The notes beneath the pieces were generated by a model that ran no database searches, was not told the origin of the DNA, and saw nothing but the letters and a program-made list of their open reading frames with translations. From JAXMBX01 sp046349635 (GTDB taxonomy: Bacteria; Planctomycetota; Planctomycetia; Planctomycetales; Planctomycetaceae), in assembly GCA_046349635.1 (NCBI GenBank), contig JAXMBX010000024.1, positions 1 to 64,000 on the forward strand: DNA of 64,000 nt. Direction: 5' to 3'. Both the position numbers and the translations under genes were made by a program. Within the stretch, counting starts at the first letter, position 1, and each line of letters starts with the position of its first letter. Of the stretch, positions 34,270 through 42,209 are shown piece by piece.

Positions 34270-35121
34270 ATGGCGGTGAAAAAGAGGAAGACTGCTAAGA
34301 GCGGAGGACAGAGTCCGGCGGATGGAGACTGGCGCGGGGAGACTTTGGCCCGGATGCGGAAGCTGATTCTGGAGGCGGATCCGGAGATCGTGGAAGAGCG
34401 AAAATGGGTCAAGCCGACGAATCCCGCTGGAGTTCCCACTTGGTCGCACGCGGGGATCGTCTGTACGGGGGAGACATACAAAGAGGTGGTGAAGCTGACC
34501 TTCGCCCGGGGGGCGGCGTTGAAAGACCCCCACAACCTGTTTAACTCCAGCCTGGAGGGGAATACACGGCGGGCGATTGATCTTCGCGAGGGAGAAACGG
34601 TGAACGCGGCGGCGTTCAAGGCGCTGGTGAAATCGGCGGTGGCGGAGAATCTGCGGGTCCAGGGGGCGAAGTCGAAGACCAGTGTGAAAGCAGTGAAGAC
34701 CGTTCCGAAGACGAAGTCGGTGAAACTGCTGGCGGGGGGGAATCCGCAAATCGCCAAAGGGGATGGTGACGGGCCGGTGCAGAAATACATCGCGGCGATG
34801 CCGGGGTGGAAGCGGGAGTTGGGAGAACGGCTGGATGCGCTCATCATGCGGAGCGTGCCGCAGGCGCGGAAAGCGGTGAAGTGGAATTCCCCCTTTTACG
34901 GGATCGAAGGGGAGGGGTGGTTCGTGTCGTTCCACGTCTTCACCCGCTACGTCAAGGTGACGTTCTTCAAGGGGGCAGCACTACGCCCTGTTCCACCCGG
35001 TCACACGGAAAAGACCAAGGAGGCGCGGTGGATCGACCTCCACGAAGGGGAGAAGTTAGACGAGACCCAGATGGGGAAATGGCTGAAACAAGCCGCCGCC
35101 CTCCCCGGCTGGGGCACCTAG
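34270..35121 (+). CDS. Tandem DUF1801-domain protein
   Basis: The 283-residue protein has two related halves. The N-terminal half (~20-135) has VEERKWVKPTNPAGVPTWSHAG, KLTFARGAAL and RAIDLREGETVNAAAF. The C-terminal half (~165-280) has ARKAVKWNSPFYGIEGEGW, KVTFFKGAAL and RWIDLHEGEKLDETQM. Both fit the YdhG/DUF1801 fold, whose biochemical function is not established. A basic Lys-rich linker separates them. AGGGGA precedes the ATG. The TAG stop is the first base pairs of a hairpin repeat, and repeat copies flank the gene on both sides. Confidence 0.8.
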   Translation: MAVKKRKTAKSGGQSPADGDWRGETLARMRKLILEADPEIVEERKWVKPTNPAGVPTWSHAGIVCTGETYKEVVKLTFARGAALKDPHNLFNSSLEGNTRRAIDLREGETVNAAAFKALVKSAVAENLRVQGAKSKTSVKAVKTVPKTKSVKLLAGGNPQIAKGDGDGPVQKYIAAMPGWKRELGERLDALIMRSVPQARKAVKWNSPFYGIEGEGWFVSFHVFTRYVKVTFFKGAALRPVPPGHTEKTKEARWIDLHEGEKLDETQMGKWLKQAAALPGWGT

Positions 35122-35192
35122 TGCCTTGGCGTCGCGACAAGGTCGATATGGCTCGCAGGTTTTCCACCGCGACAGACGCCTCTTGTGGCTAG
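35118..35192. repeat. Hairpin repeat, copy 1
   Basis: Inner arms GGCGTCGCG (35128-35136) and CGCGACAGACGCC (35168-35180) pair; outer CTAG-bearing arms start at the DUF1801 stop codon. The element resembles copy 2 at 42055-42136, and the G-C closing pair here is A-T there, a compensatory change that supports a folded structure. Confidence 0.65.
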
Positions 35193-35240
35193 CACCGCAC
35201 AGGTAGTCGGAGTACGGAAAACATGGGTCACCCGGGGACG
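35191..35240. repeat. Dispersed repeat, copy B
   Basis: It is the direct-repeat partner of copy A at 34101 and abuts hairpin copy 1. The block CACAGGTAGTCGGAGTAC and the block ACATGGGTCACCCG are the conserved cores. Confidence 0.65.
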
Positions 35241-35256
35241 TCAGATGTGGCCTGAC

Positions 35257-35580
35257 TTACGGGACTTTAGCGGCCCTCACTTCTTCACAGATTGAATCGA
35301 AAGCCTCAAAATAGATTTGTTCAAGTTCACTCGAAGGTAATGAAAACGCACGATAGCTTTTTGAAAGCGACAGGGATTGTGCTGAGACCGCCGCTTGTGT
35401 CAGGAAATCAACGAATACATCACGAGCTGTTTCCAGGTCGCCCGCATTTCTCATGCTGTAGTCGGCTACCCAAAGGCAATAAAGAAGGATCTCCCACGAG
35501 GTGAGGCTTTCCGTCCCTTGGTCTGCCTTCTTCTGAAGGATCAAATCACCAGTTTCGATTAACCAGCTTTCATTATCCAT
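35257..35580 (-). CDS. Small hypothetical protein, lower GC
   Basis: The 107-residue protein (MDNESWLIETGDLILQ...) is acidic, mostly helical and has no signal peptide. I do not recognise its family. Its base composition is visibly more AT-rich than the surrounding genes. That and its position next to repeats suggest recent acquisition. It could be a small immunity- or antitoxin-like protein, but no partner toxin gene is adjacent. Confidence 0.65.
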   Translation of the reverse strand: MDNESWLIETGDLILQKKADQGTESLTSWEILLYCLWVADYSMRNAGDLETARDVFVDFLTQAAVSAQSLSLSKSYRAFSLPSSELEQIYFEAFDSICEEVRAAKVP

Positions 35581-35712
35581 CAGAATCTACCTCACAGAGA
35601 TCTTGCATAGAAAGATCCTAAGGAAATGTTCGAATCCCGCCAACGGTCGCATTCGCAACCATTCGCGGGATTCGATCAGATTCAATTGAATTGTAGGTTC
35701 GAACTTCCTGAC

Positions 35713-36519
35713 TCATCGCAGTTTTTGGCCGGAGAGGAGGATGTTGCCGGCGGGGGTTTTGGGTGCCGCGGCTTCCTGCTGAGAGAGTTGCAGCTTAAGG
35801 ATGAAGGAAGTCCCCTTGCCGACGGTGCTCTCGACGCGGATGCGGCCTTCGTGGGCTTCGATCACTTCGCGGGCGAGGGCGAGACCCAGGCCGGAACCCC
35901 CCTGGCCCTGTTCATCGGCGGTCTTGGTAGAGTAGAAGCGGTCGAAGATTTTGGCGAGCTTGTCCTTGGGGATACCGCAGCCGGTGTCCTTGACGACGAT
36001 CTCGACGAACTTTCCGTCGGAGGATTTGCGGACCTGCAGGGTGAGCTTCCCCCCTTCGTCCATCGCCTGCCGTGCGTTGATGATGAGGTTCATCAGAACC
36101 TGCTGGATCTGGCCGACGTTGATCATGGCCTGCGGATGGCCATCGAACTGCGTCACCAGGGAGATGCGGTGCTTCTGGAGGTCTTTCTCGACGAGGACGA
36201 GGAGGTCTTCGACGACCTGGGTGACGTCGGCGAGATCGCGCTGATCGCTCTTCTGGCGAGCGTAAGCGAGGAGGCTGGTGGTGATGCGGCTGGCGCGCTG
36301 GCCGGCGGCGAGGATCTTGTTGAAGGACTTGTTGCGGTTTTCCTCATCCTTGTGGCGCAAGCCGAGCTTGGCATAGTTGATGACCGTGGTGAGGATATTG
36401 TTGAACTCGTGGGTGATGGAGAAGGCGAGTTCCCCCACCGTGCTGAGTTTCTGCAACTGCATGGTTTGCTGTTGCAGTTCCTGGATCTGTTGGAGGAGTT
36501 GTTCTTCGGTGGTGGGCAT
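35713..36519 (-). CDS. Cytosolic sensor histidine kinase (NtrB-like)
   Basis: The 268-residue protein has an N-terminal coiled coil (EEQLLQQIQELQQQTMQLQ) and a HisKA domain with the phospho-acceptor His in FSITHEFNNILT near residue 37. The HATPase_c domain has the N box LMNLIINARQAMDEGG, G1 DTGCGIP, F box FDRFYSTK and G2 GGSGLGLALAREV. No membrane or sensor domain is present. The coiled coil may bind another protein. No receiver gene is adjacent; the PAS-GAF-receiver protein at 6956 is one conceivable partner. GGGAGAG precedes the ATG. Confidence 0.9.
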   Translation of the reverse strand: MPTTEEQLLQQIQELQQQTMQLQKLSTVGELAFSITHEFNNILTTVINYAKLGLRHKDEENRNKSFNKILAAGQRASRITTSLLAYARQKSDQRDLADVTQVVEDLLVLVEKDLQKHRISLVTQFDGHPQAMINVGQIQQVLMNLIINARQAMDEGGKLTLQVRKSSDGKFVEIVVKDTGCGIPKDKLAKIFDRFYSTKTADEQGQGGSGLGLALAREVIEAHEGRIRVESTVGKGTSFILKLQLSQQEAAAPKTPAGNILLSGQKLR

Positions 36520-36803
36520 GTTTCATCTCTCCCGAGCGCGAGGCATCGATTCACAAAATGCTCTGGCCGAGTGGTTGGTATGGGGGGACTGGCAGATTCT
36601 GCGTGATCACCCGCTGCATTTTGTGAGGGTCCATCATCGGTATCGGTTATGCCGAAGGGAGGACTTCAGGAGGAGAAACCTGCAGTTTTCGGAGTCTTTC
36701 GAGTCAGGTCCGGGAGGGGTTTTGAGGTGGGGGGATGGGGATGGTAAAATTTGCGGAGTGGGTGGAGTTTGATGTGGTGAGAGAGGAAAGAAAGCGTAAA
36801 GCG

Positions 36804-37052
36804 ATGAGGCCAAACATTGCGTGCTTTCTGGCGGGTTCGTTTCTTCCGTTCGTCTGTGGCGTTCTGTGGCTGGCCCACGAGATGGCTTATCGTCAGGAAA
36901 TATTAAAGCGGCTTCCCAACACCTACTTTTGTGGTACGGGAACGCTGGGTGCGTGGGCATTGATCGTCGTCATCGCGCCCGTTTGTGGGGCCGTTGGATG
37001 GGGCGCAGGGTGGGCGTTCTCGCAAGTTTTCGCCTGGCATTCCAGGAAATGA
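36804..37052 (+). CDS. Small two-helix membrane protein
   Basis: The 82-residue product (MRPNIACFLAGSFLPFVCGVLW...) has two hydrophobic segments, at about 5-25 and 50-75, the second rich in Gly and Ala (LIVVIAPVCGAVGWGAGWAF). An in-frame ATG 23 codons earlier would add a charged, unhydrophobic extension. I prefer the later start because it gives a plain membrane protein. The function is unknown. Confidence 0.5.
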   Translation: MRPNIACFLAGSFLPFVCGVLWLAHEMAYRQEILKRLPNTYFCGTGTLGAWALIVVIAPVCGAVGWGAGWAFSQVFAWHSRK

Positions 37053-37109
37053 TTGGCCGACCTCAACCGGTTCCCAGTCTGGCTAAGCGCACTCCTCCCA
37101 ATTTTTTAT

Positions 37110-37721
37110 TCAAGTTCTGGGGGTTTGGTAGAGGTGATTGTGGGCGATGTATTGCTCGACGGCGCGGGGGGTGAGGAAGCGGATGGAGTGACCGGCCTGG
37201 ACCCGCTGGCGGAGGTCGCGGGAGGAGATTTCCAAGCCGGGCATCTGCACGATCTGGATACGGGCGACATTTTCCGGGCCTAAGGTGGGGATGAGGGAAT
37301 CGAGCGGAGGGAGCGTGGCCTGCCCGCGGTTCACGACGACCAACGGGGCGAGGGTGGCGATCTCTTTGGGTTCGCGCCAGGTGGGGAAGTCGAACAGGGA
37401 ATCACCGCCGAGGAGGAAAAAGAATTCGTGGCCGGGGTGTTCGGCGTGGAGTTCTCTCAAAGTTTCGACGGTATAGCTGGGGCCGGGACGTTTGATTTCG
37501 CGGCGGTCGACGACGAACTCCTTGAGGCCTGCGAGGGCGAACTCGAGCATTTCCGCCCGTTGCTTGCCGTCGGTGATGACGTGGTCCCGTTTATGCGGCG
37601 GGGCACCGGCGGGGAGGAACCAGACCTGGTCCAGGCGGGCCTGTTCGCGGCAATGTTCCGCGAGGGCGAGGTGTCCGTAGTGGACGGGGTCGAAGGTTCC
37701 GCCGTAGATGCCGATTCTCAC
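37110..37721 (-). CDS. nadD: Nicotinate-nucleotide adenylyltransferase
   Basis: The 203-residue protein makes nicotinate adenine dinucleotide in NAD synthesis. It has the nucleotidyltransferase signature GIYGGTFDPVHYGHL at the N-terminus, PAGAPPHK, LLGGDSLFDFPTW and the C-terminal ISSRDLRQRVQAGHSIRFLTP with the ISS.(I/L)R motif. The length is standard. The start is a GTG. It is divergent from the broken priA. Confidence 0.94.
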   Translation of the reverse strand: MRIGIYGGTFDPVHYGHLALAEHCREQARLDQVWFLPAGAPPHKRDHVITDGKQRAEMLEFALAGLKEFVVDRREIKRPGPSYTVETLRELHAEHPGHEFFFLLGGDSLFDFPTWREPKEIATLAPLVVVNRGQATLPPLDSLIPTLGPENVARIQIVQMPGLEISSRDLRQRVQAGHSIRFLTPRAVEQYIAHNHLYQTPRT

Positions 37722-37874
37722 GCTGGGTTCCGTGTTTGAGTGGAGGGAGTTGTCAGAAGGTATTGGACAGCATGTATGGGATGGGGGTCAAGTGGGGGAG
37801 GGAGAACAACGTTTGTGGTACAATCAGGGATTCGAGTTCAGGAATATCGAAGAATTTGAAGAGACGGGACAGCC

Positions 37875-40187
37875 TTGAAGACGCCACGGCAGGGGAATTT
37901 ATTCGCGGAAGAGAAGGAGCTGTCCGCGTGGGAGGCGGCGGATCAGGCGGACCGTCTGCTGGCGGAGGTGGTGTTCAATATTCCCGTCAACACGTTGTTC
38001 CATTACCTGATTCCGGATCATCTGCGGGATCAGGTGAAGCCGGGGGCGCGGTTGAAGCTGCCGTTTGGTCGCGGGAACCAGTTGCAGGTGGGGTACTGCG
38101 TGGGGACGCGGCGATTCGACGAGGCGTTTGGAGAACGGCCGCCGGAGATTTCGAAGATCAAGGAAGTCTTTGAAGTGGTGGACGAAGCGCCGCTGGTGAA
38201 CGGCGGGATGCTCGAACTGACCCGCTGGATTGCGGATTACTACCTGTGCGGCTGGGGGCAGGTGCTGGAGAGCGTGATTCCCGCCGGGGTGAAGAGAACC
38301 AGGCGGGGACGCGAATGGTGACGCTGTTGCGCCCCGGCGGAGAATATCGACCGGCTGCTGGCGGAGGCGAAACTAAGTGACAAGCAGCAGGCGGCGGCTG
38401 CGCGGATGTGCTGCTGGCGGCGGAGAAGAGCCGATGGCGGCGGAGATGATTGCACGCGAGGCGCGGTGCGGAATCGCCGGTGCAGGCGCTGAGGAAGAAG
38501 GGGCTGGTGGAGGCGGTGCGGCAGCGGATGGAACACCTCACTGCGGACGAGGAAACACCGGAGCAGGCGGACCTGGTGTTGAACACGGATCAGAAGAAAG
38601 CGGCTCACGGAGATTGAGAAGGTGCTGCGGTCGGGGGAATCGAGGACGTGCTGCTGCACGGGGTGACGGGGAGCGGCAAGACGGAAGTCTATATTGAGCC
38701 GATCCGGGAAGTGGTGGGGTACGGACGGCAGGCGATTGTGCTGGTGCCGGAAATCAGCCTGACGCCGCAGACGATCCGGCGGTTTCGGACGCGGTTTCCG
38801 AACGTGGCGGTGCTGCACAGCCATTTGAGCGATGCCGGAACGGCATCGGCACTGGCAGCAGATTGCACAGGGGAAGGTACAGGTGATCGTGGGAGCGCCG
38901 GGCGGTCGCTTTTTACCCCCTGTCCGCACCTGGGGCTGATCATTATTGATGAGGAGCATGAGACGTCGTTCAAGCAGGACTCGACGCCGCGGTATCACGC
39001 GCGGGAAGTGGCCCGGAAGCGGGGAGAAATCGAGAAGGTGCCGGTACTGCTGGGATCGGCGACGCCGACGCTGGAGTCCTGGTTGCGGGCGACCGAGGGA
39101 GAGGATCTCTTAATCTCGATGCCGAAGCGGGTGGAAGGGTTGCCGATGCCGCCGGTCGTGGTGGTGGATATCCGGAACGATCCGGAGTGCAACGCGGGGG
39201 CCTCGCTGGGGCGGGCGCTGAAAAGTGCGATGCAGAACGCGCTGCAGTCGGGGGGACAGGTGATTCTGTTTTTGAACATGCGGGGGTTCTCGCCGCAGAT
39301 CTGGTGCCGTGCGTGCGGGGAGGGGGTGCAGTGTCCACATTGTGCGCGGACGTTGTCGTGGCATAAGGACATGGGGGTCGCGTTGTGTCACGAGTGCGAT
39401 TTCCGGATGTCCCCGCCGTCGCGTGTCCGCAGTGCGGGCACGCGGGGGTACTGTGCACAGGGCTGGGACGCAGAAGCTGGAAATGGAGATCAAGAAGAGT
39501 TCCGGAATACAAATGCATGCGGATGGACAAACTCAATGAGCAAGCCCGGGAGCCATCACCAGGTGCTGGAGATGTTCCGGAAGGGGGAGGTGCGGATCCT
39601 GCTGGGGACGCAGATGATCGCCAAGGGGCTGGACTTTCCAAACGTGACGCTGGTGGGGGTGGTGAACGCGGATACGTCGCTGCACCAGCCGGATTTCCGG
39701 GCGACGGAGCGGACGTTTCACCTGATTGCGAGTGGCGGGGCGGACGGGGCGAAGTTCGCGCGGCGGGAGGGTGCTGGTGCAGTCGTCCTCGCCGGATGAG
39801 CCTGCGATCCAGTGGGCGGCGAAGCACAACTTCGAAGAGTTCGCGCGGGCGGAGGTCGAGCATCGGCGGGAGGGGGAGTCGCCGCCGTTTTCACATCTGG
39901 CCCGGGTGATTCTGCGGGCCGGTGGAAGCAACCGTGGGGGAAGCCGCGCGACAGATGGGGACGCTCCTCAAGAAAGTATCACAGGAGAAGGAGTTGCCGG
40001 TGCGGATCCTGGGGCCGGCGGCCGGCCCCGCTGCCCGAAGTCGCGTGGGGATTACCGGTATCACCTGCAGATGTCGAGTGTCGATGTGAAGACGATCCAC
40101 GACTTGTGGGAGGCGAGCTTGGGGGAGATTTCACTGCCGACGGACGTGGATTACGTGGTGGACGTGGACCCGATGAATATGCGCTGA
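37875..40187 (+). pseudogene. priA: Primosomal helicase PriA, disrupted by many frameshifts
   Basis: The order and spacing of PriA features are intact but spread over three frames. The N-terminal domain (VVFNIPVNTLFHYLIP...) is open to 38321. Short pieces follow to 38648, then the helicase core with GVTGSGKTEVY (Walker A), DEEH and GSATPTLESWL. After it come zinc-binding cysteine pairs around 39310-39430 (CRACGEG, CPHCA, CHECD, CPQCG), motif V/VI pieces including VAGRTGRSSRGGRV near 39735 and the C-terminal GDYRYHLQMSS. I count at least ten one-base-type shifts, mostly between 38298 and 38645 and between 39411 and 40030. Amino acids between shifts are well conserved. It starts at TTG. This is either a very recent pseudogene or faulty sequence. 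Confidence 0.85.
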
Positions 40188-40211
40188 GAATCAGTTGCGC
40201 TCAGTCCTACC

Positions 40212-40227
40212 CTGCCGCTTGCGGCAG
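40212..40227. other. Perfect inverted repeat after priA
   Basis: CTGCCGC-TT-GCGGCAG lies 24 bases after the priA stop codon. It is terminator-like in form but has no T-run, so it could only act with Rho or as a protein site. The lipoprotein gene converges on it from the right. Confidence 0.4.
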
Positions 40228-40272
40228 TGAGCATGCCATGCAGAAGACGTCTTCCAGAAGAAACAGAGCGGA

Positions 40273-40737
40273 TTACTTCTTCTTCTCTTCCGGGGGGATG
40301 TCGGCTTCGTCCTGGACGATGACGAGTTTGTGGTTCTCGACGTCGTATTTGTATTTCATCTTGGCGGGGAGGACCGGCAGTTCGATGTTGTTGGCCTTGA
40401 TGATCTTCTCCATGAACTCTTCATAGGTCTTGGGGTAGCGATCATTCTCGGCCCTATACAGCTCCAAGGCGTAATGGATATGGGTCTTGGAGATTTTTTC
40501 CAACATGGGGCCGTACATCTGGATGGAACCGGTCACGGGGGCGGTGACATCTTTTTCGTCGATCACCTTGCGGTTTTCATCGACGACCTTTTGCTTGGCG
40601 TTGGGGTCGAACTTGCCGACGTCTTGCGTTTTCTTGCCGATGATGCTGCCGGTTTTCTCGGTCTGCTTTTCGAGCTCCTGCATGCAGCCGGTGAGGAGAG
40701 CGCAGATCAGGAGAGGGAGGATCAGTCGCGGTTGCAT
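40273..40737 (-). CDS. Lipoprotein with RYP-type repeat domain
   Basis: The 154-residue product has a lipoprotein signal (LLICALLTGC, lipobox LTGC with Cys18) and AGGAG seven bases upstream of the ATG. After a charged linker, residues ~85-140 form a single domain with YALELYRAENDRYPKTYEEF, then a (K/N)YKYD strand. This core resembles the three repeats at the end of the STN-like protein at 2813 and recalls the C-terminal fold of type II secretion pilin-like proteins. The tail is Glu/Lys-rich. The role is unknown. Confidence 0.78.
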   Translation of the reverse strand: MQPRLILPLLICALLTGCMQELEKQTEKTGSIIGKKTQDVGKFDPNAKQKVVDENRKVIDEKDVTAPVTGSIQMYGPMLEKISKTHIHYALELYRAENDRYPKTYEEFMEKIIKANNIELPVLPAKMKYKYDVENHKLVIVQDEADIPPEEKKK

Positions 40738-40807
40738 GGGTTGCTCCTGGGGGGCGTTTTTTTAAGTCGGAATCCCGCGCTCGCGCTTGGGGCTAGTCAG
40801 CGGAAAT

Positions 40808-41884
40808 TTACTTGGCTTTTTTGAGTTTGGCTTTGATGCGGGGGCCGATGGTCTGAATCATGGGATGGTCGTCCCCTTTGGCTTTGGGATCGGTGACAAG
40901 GGCCGGGGAGACGACCGCGGACGCATGGGCGGTCAGTTCGTGGCGGACCGTCTCCAGCAGCTTCTTGGTCGCCTTGATCCCATCCGGTTCGCTGAGGCGG
41001 GAACCTTCATATTCGATGCCGACGAAGCCGTGGTACCCGGCGTCGAGGACAATCTGCATAATGCGGCGGTAGTCGGTCTTGGTTTCGTTCCCCTTGTCGT
41101 CGAAGTCGTGGGACTTGGCACTGACGGCCTTGGCGAAGGGCATGAGTTCGAAAACTCCCTGGTAACGGTCGTAGGTTTTGCCGTCGCCCAGGTTGAAGTT
41201 GCCGAAATCGGGGAGAGTGCCGCAACGGGGATGATTGACCTTCTTCATCACGCTGGCGAGCCACTTGCCGTTGGAGGAGAGTCCGCCGTGGTTTTCGACG
41301 ACGACGTTAATGTCGTGTCCGACGGCGAATTCGGTGAGCTGGCGGAGGCCATCGGCGGCGCGGTCGAGCTGTTCGTCGTACGTCCCGCTGCTCTTGGCGT
41401 TGACGCGAATGGTGTGGCAGCCGAGGAACTTGGCGGCTTCGACCCACTGGTAGTGATTTTCGACCGCCTGCTTGCGCTTGGAAATGTCTTCGTCGCCGAG
41501 GTTCCCTTCCCCATCGACCATGATGAGAAGGCTGCGGACGCCGAGATCGTGAGCCCGTTTCTTCATCTCGGAGAGATACTTGGTGTCTTTGGCCTTGTCC
41601 TTGAAGAACTGGTTGACGTACTCGATGGCCTCGATGCCGTAGTCCTGCTTGGCGGTCTTGGCGAAGTCGAGGTTATCGAGCTGGCCGGCGCGGAGCGTGC
41701 GATGGAGGGACCACTGGGCGAGCGAGATCTTATAGAGGGGAGCGGTCTTATCGGCGATGAGGTCGTCCTTGGGCTGCGCTGTGGGTTCGGTCTGGGCGAA
41801 GAGACCCCGGGCCGTGAACGATCCGGCGGCGGTCCAGGCGGCGGAGCGGAGTAAAAAGTTGCGGCGGTTGAATGCAGATGACAT
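40808..41884 (-). CDS. Tat-exported sugar phosphate isomerase/epimerase-like TIM barrel
   Basis: The 358-residue product has a twin-arginine signal (NRRNFLLRSAAWTAAG) and AAGGGG upstream of the ATG. The xylose-isomerase-like barrel shows IEAIEYVNQF, VVVENHGGLSSN with the metal-site Glu and GFVGIEYEGSR. In this family (AP-endonuclease-2-like) members isomerise or epimerise free sugars or inositols. Exported copies are common in planctomycetes and their substrates are largely unknown. It stands alone, with the hairpin repeat upstream. Confidence 0.85.
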   Translation of the reverse strand: MSSAFNRRNFLLRSAAWTAAGSFTARGLFAQTEPTAQPKDDLIADKTAPLYKISLAQWSLHRTLRAGQLDNLDFAKTAKQDYGIEAIEYVNQFFKDKAKDTKYLSEMKKRAHDLGVRSLLIMVDGEGNLGDEDISKRKQAVENHYQWVEAAKFLGCHTIRVNAKSSGTYDEQLDRAADGLRQLTEFAVGHDINVVVENHGGLSSNGKWLASVMKKVNHPRCGTLPDFGNFNLGDGKTYDRYQGVFELMPFAKAVSAKSHDFDDKGNETKTDYRRIMQIVLDAGYHGFVGIEYEGSRLSEPDGIKATKKLLETVRHELTAHASAVVSPALVTDPKAKGDDHPMIQTIGPRIKAKLKKAK

Positions 41885-42209
41885 ATTCTTTGCCCCTTGC
41901 GGCGAGAGAGCTGTTGAGAAAATCGATGGAGAGACCGGTTCAGCCCTGATTATAGATCGTGAGAATCAGGGGAACAACAGGGCGCATGAGAGGAGAAACG
42001 GTGGTTTCGCGGCGGGGTGCTTGCGAATTGGGGAAGATTGGGGTGTACTAGAACGCGTTGCGTTTTAGCGTCGCGTCAAAACCGCTAAGTTTCCTGCGTT
42101 TTTCGCCGCGACAGACGCTCCCTGTCAGCGCAACGCACTCTCGATCGCTCAACAATAATTCATCAATCTGCCTGCCAGTTGCGGACGCCCCCCCTCGGAG
42201 ACGAAATCC
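41885..42209. other. 325-base gap with hairpin repeat copy 2
   Basis: No gene is apparent. The right half carries hairpin copy 2 (42055-42136). The start codon of the MFS gene is preceded by GGAGACGAAATCC. Confidence 0.45.
42055..42136. repeat. Hairpin repeat, copy 2
   Basis: Outer arms GCGTTGCG (42055-42062) and CGCAACGC (42129-42136) are perfect. Inner arms AGCGTCGCG (42067-42075) and CGCGACAGACGCT (42107-42119) match copy 1 except for a compensated closing pair. The whole element is an ~82-base imperfect palindrome, like a REP or MITE-type element. Confidence 0.7.

Noticed and set aside
40212..40227. Inverted repeat as an intrinsic terminator for priA
   Set aside because: There is no T-run after the stem, so it was noted only as a palindrome.
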